A DNA stretch of 64,000 bases, taken from positions 434,001 through 498,000 of the forward strand of contig OX595993.1 in the NCBI GenBank assembly GCA_951394045.1. Reading direction: 5' to 3'. This DNA comes from Nitzschia sp. DOCU1 (lineage: Eukaryota > Bacillariophyta > Bacillariophyceae > Bacillariales > Bacillariaceae). Under the pieces are notes generated by a model. It was not told the DNA's origin. It searched no databases and was given only the letters and a program-made list of their open reading frames with translations. This document shows, piece by piece, positions 62,401 through 64,000 of this stretch. The position numbers and the translations under genes are program-made. Position 1 is the stretch's first letter, and each line of letters opens with the position of its first letter.

Positions 62401-62738
62401 TAGCGACACGGTGTATCAAAGACTTGAAAGGTCCCTTGCTCAATCGTCCGATGAGGATCGAGCTCTTGCAACTTGATTTCAGACAGCTTTACAGCTTCAT
62501 TTGCCTTGAGTACTCCTGCTAGTGTCGTCCCCGTCACCGCAGGAATCTTGAAGTACGTAACCCCTTTGCCCTCTAGAGATTTACTTCGAACCCACGAAGA
62601 TGTAGAGCCCGAGTCCAGAAGAACCTTGAACATATAATTTTTGTTATTTTCTTGAAAAGATATAGATGTAGTTGGAATGTAATCGTATGTAGTTTTGAGA
62701 TTCACTTCCCCCATGAAGGAATCCTGTACCTGCGGTAG
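59424..62738 (-). CDS. pol: gypsy-2 Pol: protease, RT, RNase H, integrase
   Basis: The frame has 1096 codons from an internal ATG at 62714 but is continuous with Gag apart from the UGA at 62741-62739. Residue positions count from that ATG. Protease KVLLDSGSTSSW is near 35 and IIGRDIL follows. RT has the DFRALNKAIRRKVYPIPR segment and catalytic YIDDIACF near 385. RNase H has ETDSSDYQLG near 530, TDHKNLTF and ADALSRV. Integrase has HGLLGH...CDVC (about 770-808), then HVDMIGPW, HDNGPEF (about 905) and NGIIEAVHK (about 940). No chromodomain is seen. All catalytic residues are present. Confidence 0.93.
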   Translation of the reverse strand, partial: LPQVQDSFMGEVNLKTTYDYIPTTSISFQENNKNYMFKVLLDSGSTSSWVRSKSLEGKGVTYFKIPAVTGTTLAGVLKANEAVKLSEIKLQELDPHRTIEQGTFQVFDTPCRYDAIIGRDILSDLGIVLDFKNKTVEWDEKLLPMKMIPLMTLPQYNDDAFRSETIGRVDDSGYHSKTIKESNYKKVDVGEVVNSCSHLSSSRKRDLKRVLQKFETLFDAKLKVFPDEKIHLDLDPTVKPHCARTYPIPRTQLDVFKKELDRLEREGVLSKTRRSEWIAGSFIIPKKDGSVRWISDFRALNKAIRRKVYPIPRIADILSRRTGYKFLTKLDISMQYYTFELDEEAKDLCTIATPFGLYKYNRLPMGLSISPDTAQDIMERVLAEVKDIEIYIDDIACFSNSWEDHLKLLDRVLSILQEKNFTINPKKCEWAVKETDFLGYWLTPTGIKPWKKKVDAILKMQKPKTVKELRSFLGLVNFYRDMWPRRSHVLAPLTNLTGKSTFEWTPACDKAFDEMKALAAMDVLLKYPDHNKPFVIETDSSDYQLGAVILQEGCPVAYYSRKLTPAQMNYTTIEKELLSIVETLKTFRTMLYGAELHIHTDHKNLTFSMTQYTTQRVLRWRLLLEDFGAKFYYKKGETNVVADALSRVPRSEQEKASPTVGEGAVPKDSILYYEEYKENRSDEYYFGACVEPDCSLTDCLLFYPRFDNEERYPFDFETISHYQTQDTALQEMVNTNPETYKKRPMGGAEIICIGETDTGESSGLIALPRQMVVPILKYYHGLLGHAEAATKLEKTVRRHFSHPDIGVKAKDLIANCDVCKRMKHSRLNYGELPIREITHVLPWQQVHVDMIGPWTLKVNKTNIKIEALTCIEPVLNLLEIYRCNNKQGNTVARAFENGYLSRYPRPLECVHDNGPEFICEEFQKLLKNMGIKRKPTTSNNPQANGIIEAVHKTVGQVLRTYVELKPPHSQAEVETMIESALATAMHACRCSAHLSLGGFSPGALTFGRDMLLDMPLIADIQTLTQARQAKVDQRLLRANTKRRPHDFRIGQQVYLERPRKPGDKLKPLFTGPHDIVRVHVNGTVTLRRGPNLMERVNIRRLKPA

Positions 62739-62741
62739 TCA
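62736..62741 (-). promoter_or_regulatory. putative gag-pol stop-readthrough signal UGA CUA
   Basis: Gag ends TGG-TGA and the next codon is CTA. The frame continues through CCG CAG GTA CAG GAT TCC TTC to the Pol ATG with no further stop. UGA CUA is the type II context known to allow efficient readthrough in viruses and in some mammalian genes. Both gag and pol are otherwise intact, which argues against a random nonsense mutation. The alternative is reinitiation at the ATG 24 nt downstream of the UGA. Confidence 0.7.
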
Positions 62742-63974
62742 CCAACGACCATCCGCATAGTACTCCTCGTCTTCATCGTATCCCTCCTGGAAATACGTGT
62801 CTTCATTAACTTCTTCTTGATAATCTTGGGGATCGTTCGATTCAGCCAGATAATTGTCTTGATCGCCCGGATGCGTTTGCGGCTCCGAATGCGAATGATG
62901 AGCGTCTTGGCCATAACTTGCCGAATCATCAACGTAGTGTGCGGCTTGTTGGACTCGAACGGGTTGGAATCGACCACGTCCGGCAAATCCACCACGTCCC
63001 TGATAGCGTCCAGGAGATGCGCTTGAACCTGTACTCACCCTTGAAGGCGGTGTATTCAAACGCCGATATTGAGCTTGCGGAGTGTAACCGCCTTGCACAG
63101 CAGCTCCTGGCGCAGCTTGAGAACCTTGATTGTAATATCCGCGGCCCTGATGGTTGTAATAGCCACGTCCTTGATTGTAGTAATTACCATCACGGTATCC
63201 CCGACCAAAGCCACGTCCTTGGTATCCTTGTTGAGCACGACCACGTCCGCCTCGTCCACCACCACCACGAGCATTGTTTCGTTCCCGGATTCTATTATGA
63301 ATCTCTTCTTGTTCCGCAAAGTAATTAGTTATGTCCTCGTAGGAAGAGGTCACCACGGAAAGATTGCTTCTGCCAAAATGGTCCTTCCATTCTTGGAGCA
63401 TGGCCATATGCAAAAGATATTTAAGTTCCAGCTCCGAGTATGGTTCCGTATCGTTGGCACCTGGGAACCATTTCATCAACCGATTAAGGAATCGGTATCG
63501 CGCAGCCAATTCACGAACTGAAAGTTTGAATGGCTTAGGAGCAGTGTCCATATAGAGCTTCTGCTTAGGAACGTCGGACTCTCGTAAGAACTTCTTGACA
63601 AACTCAGCAATAGCGAGCCTGAAAGTGTCGTTAGTCTCAGTTGCTTGAGTAGCTCGAGCAATATCCCATTGATCTCGGATAGTGCCCCTGAGACATTCAC
63701 GGAACTTTTCGAACTTCTTGGGACCAGTCGACAAATTGAGTCGCCCTGCGCCTGCGACATCATGAAATTCTTCGATTGTACGGAGAATCAATTCGATATT
63801 GAGTTCATCCGCTAGGGGAACCTGCACCTTGCGTTTTTCATGCACCGGGGCGTTAATCGTTCCGATGTTGACTGTTGCAACGATTGACGCTTGACGCAAT
63901 TCATTCAATTTCAACTCCGTTATCAACGGAATCACAGGAGCACGACTGGCAGCAGCAGTCGCCGAAAGACTCAT
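62739..63974 (-). CDS. gag: gypsy-2 Gag with RGG/GYYNQGRG tail
   Basis: The 411 residues start MSLSATAAASRAP at 63974. The first 230 form a helical capsid-like core (FEKFRECLRGTIRDQWDIA, ELKYLLHMAMLQEWKDHFG). There is no CCHC zinc knuckle. Instead residues 235-340 are Gly/Arg/Tyr/Gln-rich with repeated units such as GRGYYN, GYYNQG and RGGRGR. RGG/YG-rich tracts commonly bind RNA and can drive condensate formation, so this segment probably replaces the knuckle in packaging the RNA. The C-terminus is acidic with many Tyr (YDEDEEYYADGRW) before the UGA. Confidence 0.9.
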   Translation of the reverse strand: MSLSATAAASRAPVIPLITELKLNELRQASIVATVNIGTINAPVHEKRKVQVPLADELNIELILRTIEEFHDVAGAGRLNLSTGPKKFEKFRECLRGTIRDQWDIARATQATETNDTFRLAIAEFVKKFLRESDVPKQKLYMDTAPKPFKLSVRELAARYRFLNRLMKWFPGANDTEPYSELELKYLLHMAMLQEWKDHFGRSNLSVVTSSYEDITNYFAEQEEIHNRIRERNNARGGGGRGGRGRAQQGYQGRGFGRGYRDGNYYNQGRGYYNHQGRGYYNQGSQAAPGAAVQGGYTPQAQYRRLNTPPSRVSTGSSASPGRYQGRGGFAGRGRFQPVRVQQAAHYVDDSASYGQDAHHSHSEPQTHPGDQDNYLAESNDPQDYQEEVNEDTYFQEGYDEDEEYYADGRW

Positions 63975-64000
63975 GGTGATAGGATGGGAAAACTCGTAAC

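Larger units (their letters stand above)
58960..64000 (-). mobile_element. Ty3/gypsy LTR retrotransposon (gypsy-2), right end outside window
   Basis: Gag (62739-63974) and Pol (59424-62738) share one frame on the minus strand, with the gypsy domain order. Neither ORF has an internal lesion, so the element may be active. The 3' LTR begins at about 59374 after the purine tract GGTTGGGGAGAG. The 5' LTR and primer site lie beyond 64000. Its proteins differ clearly from gypsy-1, so it is a separate family. Confidence 0.88.

Noticed and set aside
1..64000. CRISPR arrays, rRNA and tRNA genes
   Set aside because: I saw no regularly spaced short repeats with unique spacers and recognised no rRNA or tRNA gene; the repeats present are LTRs, a tandem repeat and direct duplications.

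Overview
The window looks like nuclear DNA of a diatom, probably pennate; I cannot name the species. Evidence: host genes are compact, with introns of about 70-110 bp (two inferred introns of 37 and 49 bp are shorter); a bestrophin-like gene and a THH1/TOM1-like 7-TM gene occur, families I know from diatoms; Copia and Ty3/gypsy retrotransposons are abundant; and nothing bacterial is visible. A run of 400 Ns (28269-28668) marks an assembly gap between two Copia elements.

Left part (1-23.4 kb): a 96-bp tandem repeat leads into a cyclin pseudogene broken by one in-frame TAG. Next comes a decayed LRR gene whose halves (1853-3018 and 17697-18480) are separated by a 14.7-kb nest. The nest is a Ty3/gypsy element (LTRs of 421 bp, 4-bp target duplication ACGG) into which an 8.6-kb LINE-type element (5231-13867, minus strand, EEP-RT-RNase H-zinc finger) has inserted. 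The LINE is flanked by a 583-bp direct duplication of gypsy pol. Two unrecognised minus-strand proteins follow (one broken), then a second fragment of the same LRR family bracketed by 152-bp direct repeats.

Middle (23.5-34.7 kb): a 5'-truncated Copia element on the plus strand, split by one TAA, faces an old Copia element on the minus strand. The latter is broken by an exact 14-bp tandem duplication and by a second frameshift near its end.

Right part (35-58.7 kb) is gene-dense host DNA: a MYND-finger protein, a Glyoxalase_3-like VOC protein, two adjacent PDZ proteins (3 and 4 domains), a 7-TM THH1/TOM1-like protein, a membrane RING-finger protein, a 2336-residue tail-anchored IQ-motif protein, a secretory-pathway PPM phosphatase, a bestrophin-like channel with seven exons including an inferred 4-nt microexon, and a USP-fold protein lacking the catalytic residues. 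The window ends inside a second, apparently intact Ty3/gypsy element (minus strand).

Most notable: both gypsy elements carry gag and pol in the same reading frame, separated by one UGA in a type II stop-readthrough context (UGA CGG at 4613; UGA CUA at 62741, minus strand). This suggests Gag-Pol is made by stop readthrough in these families. The 583-bp duplication around the LINE, the LINE ORF2 that lacks an AUG before its endonuclease domain, and the 4-nt microexon are the other main observations.
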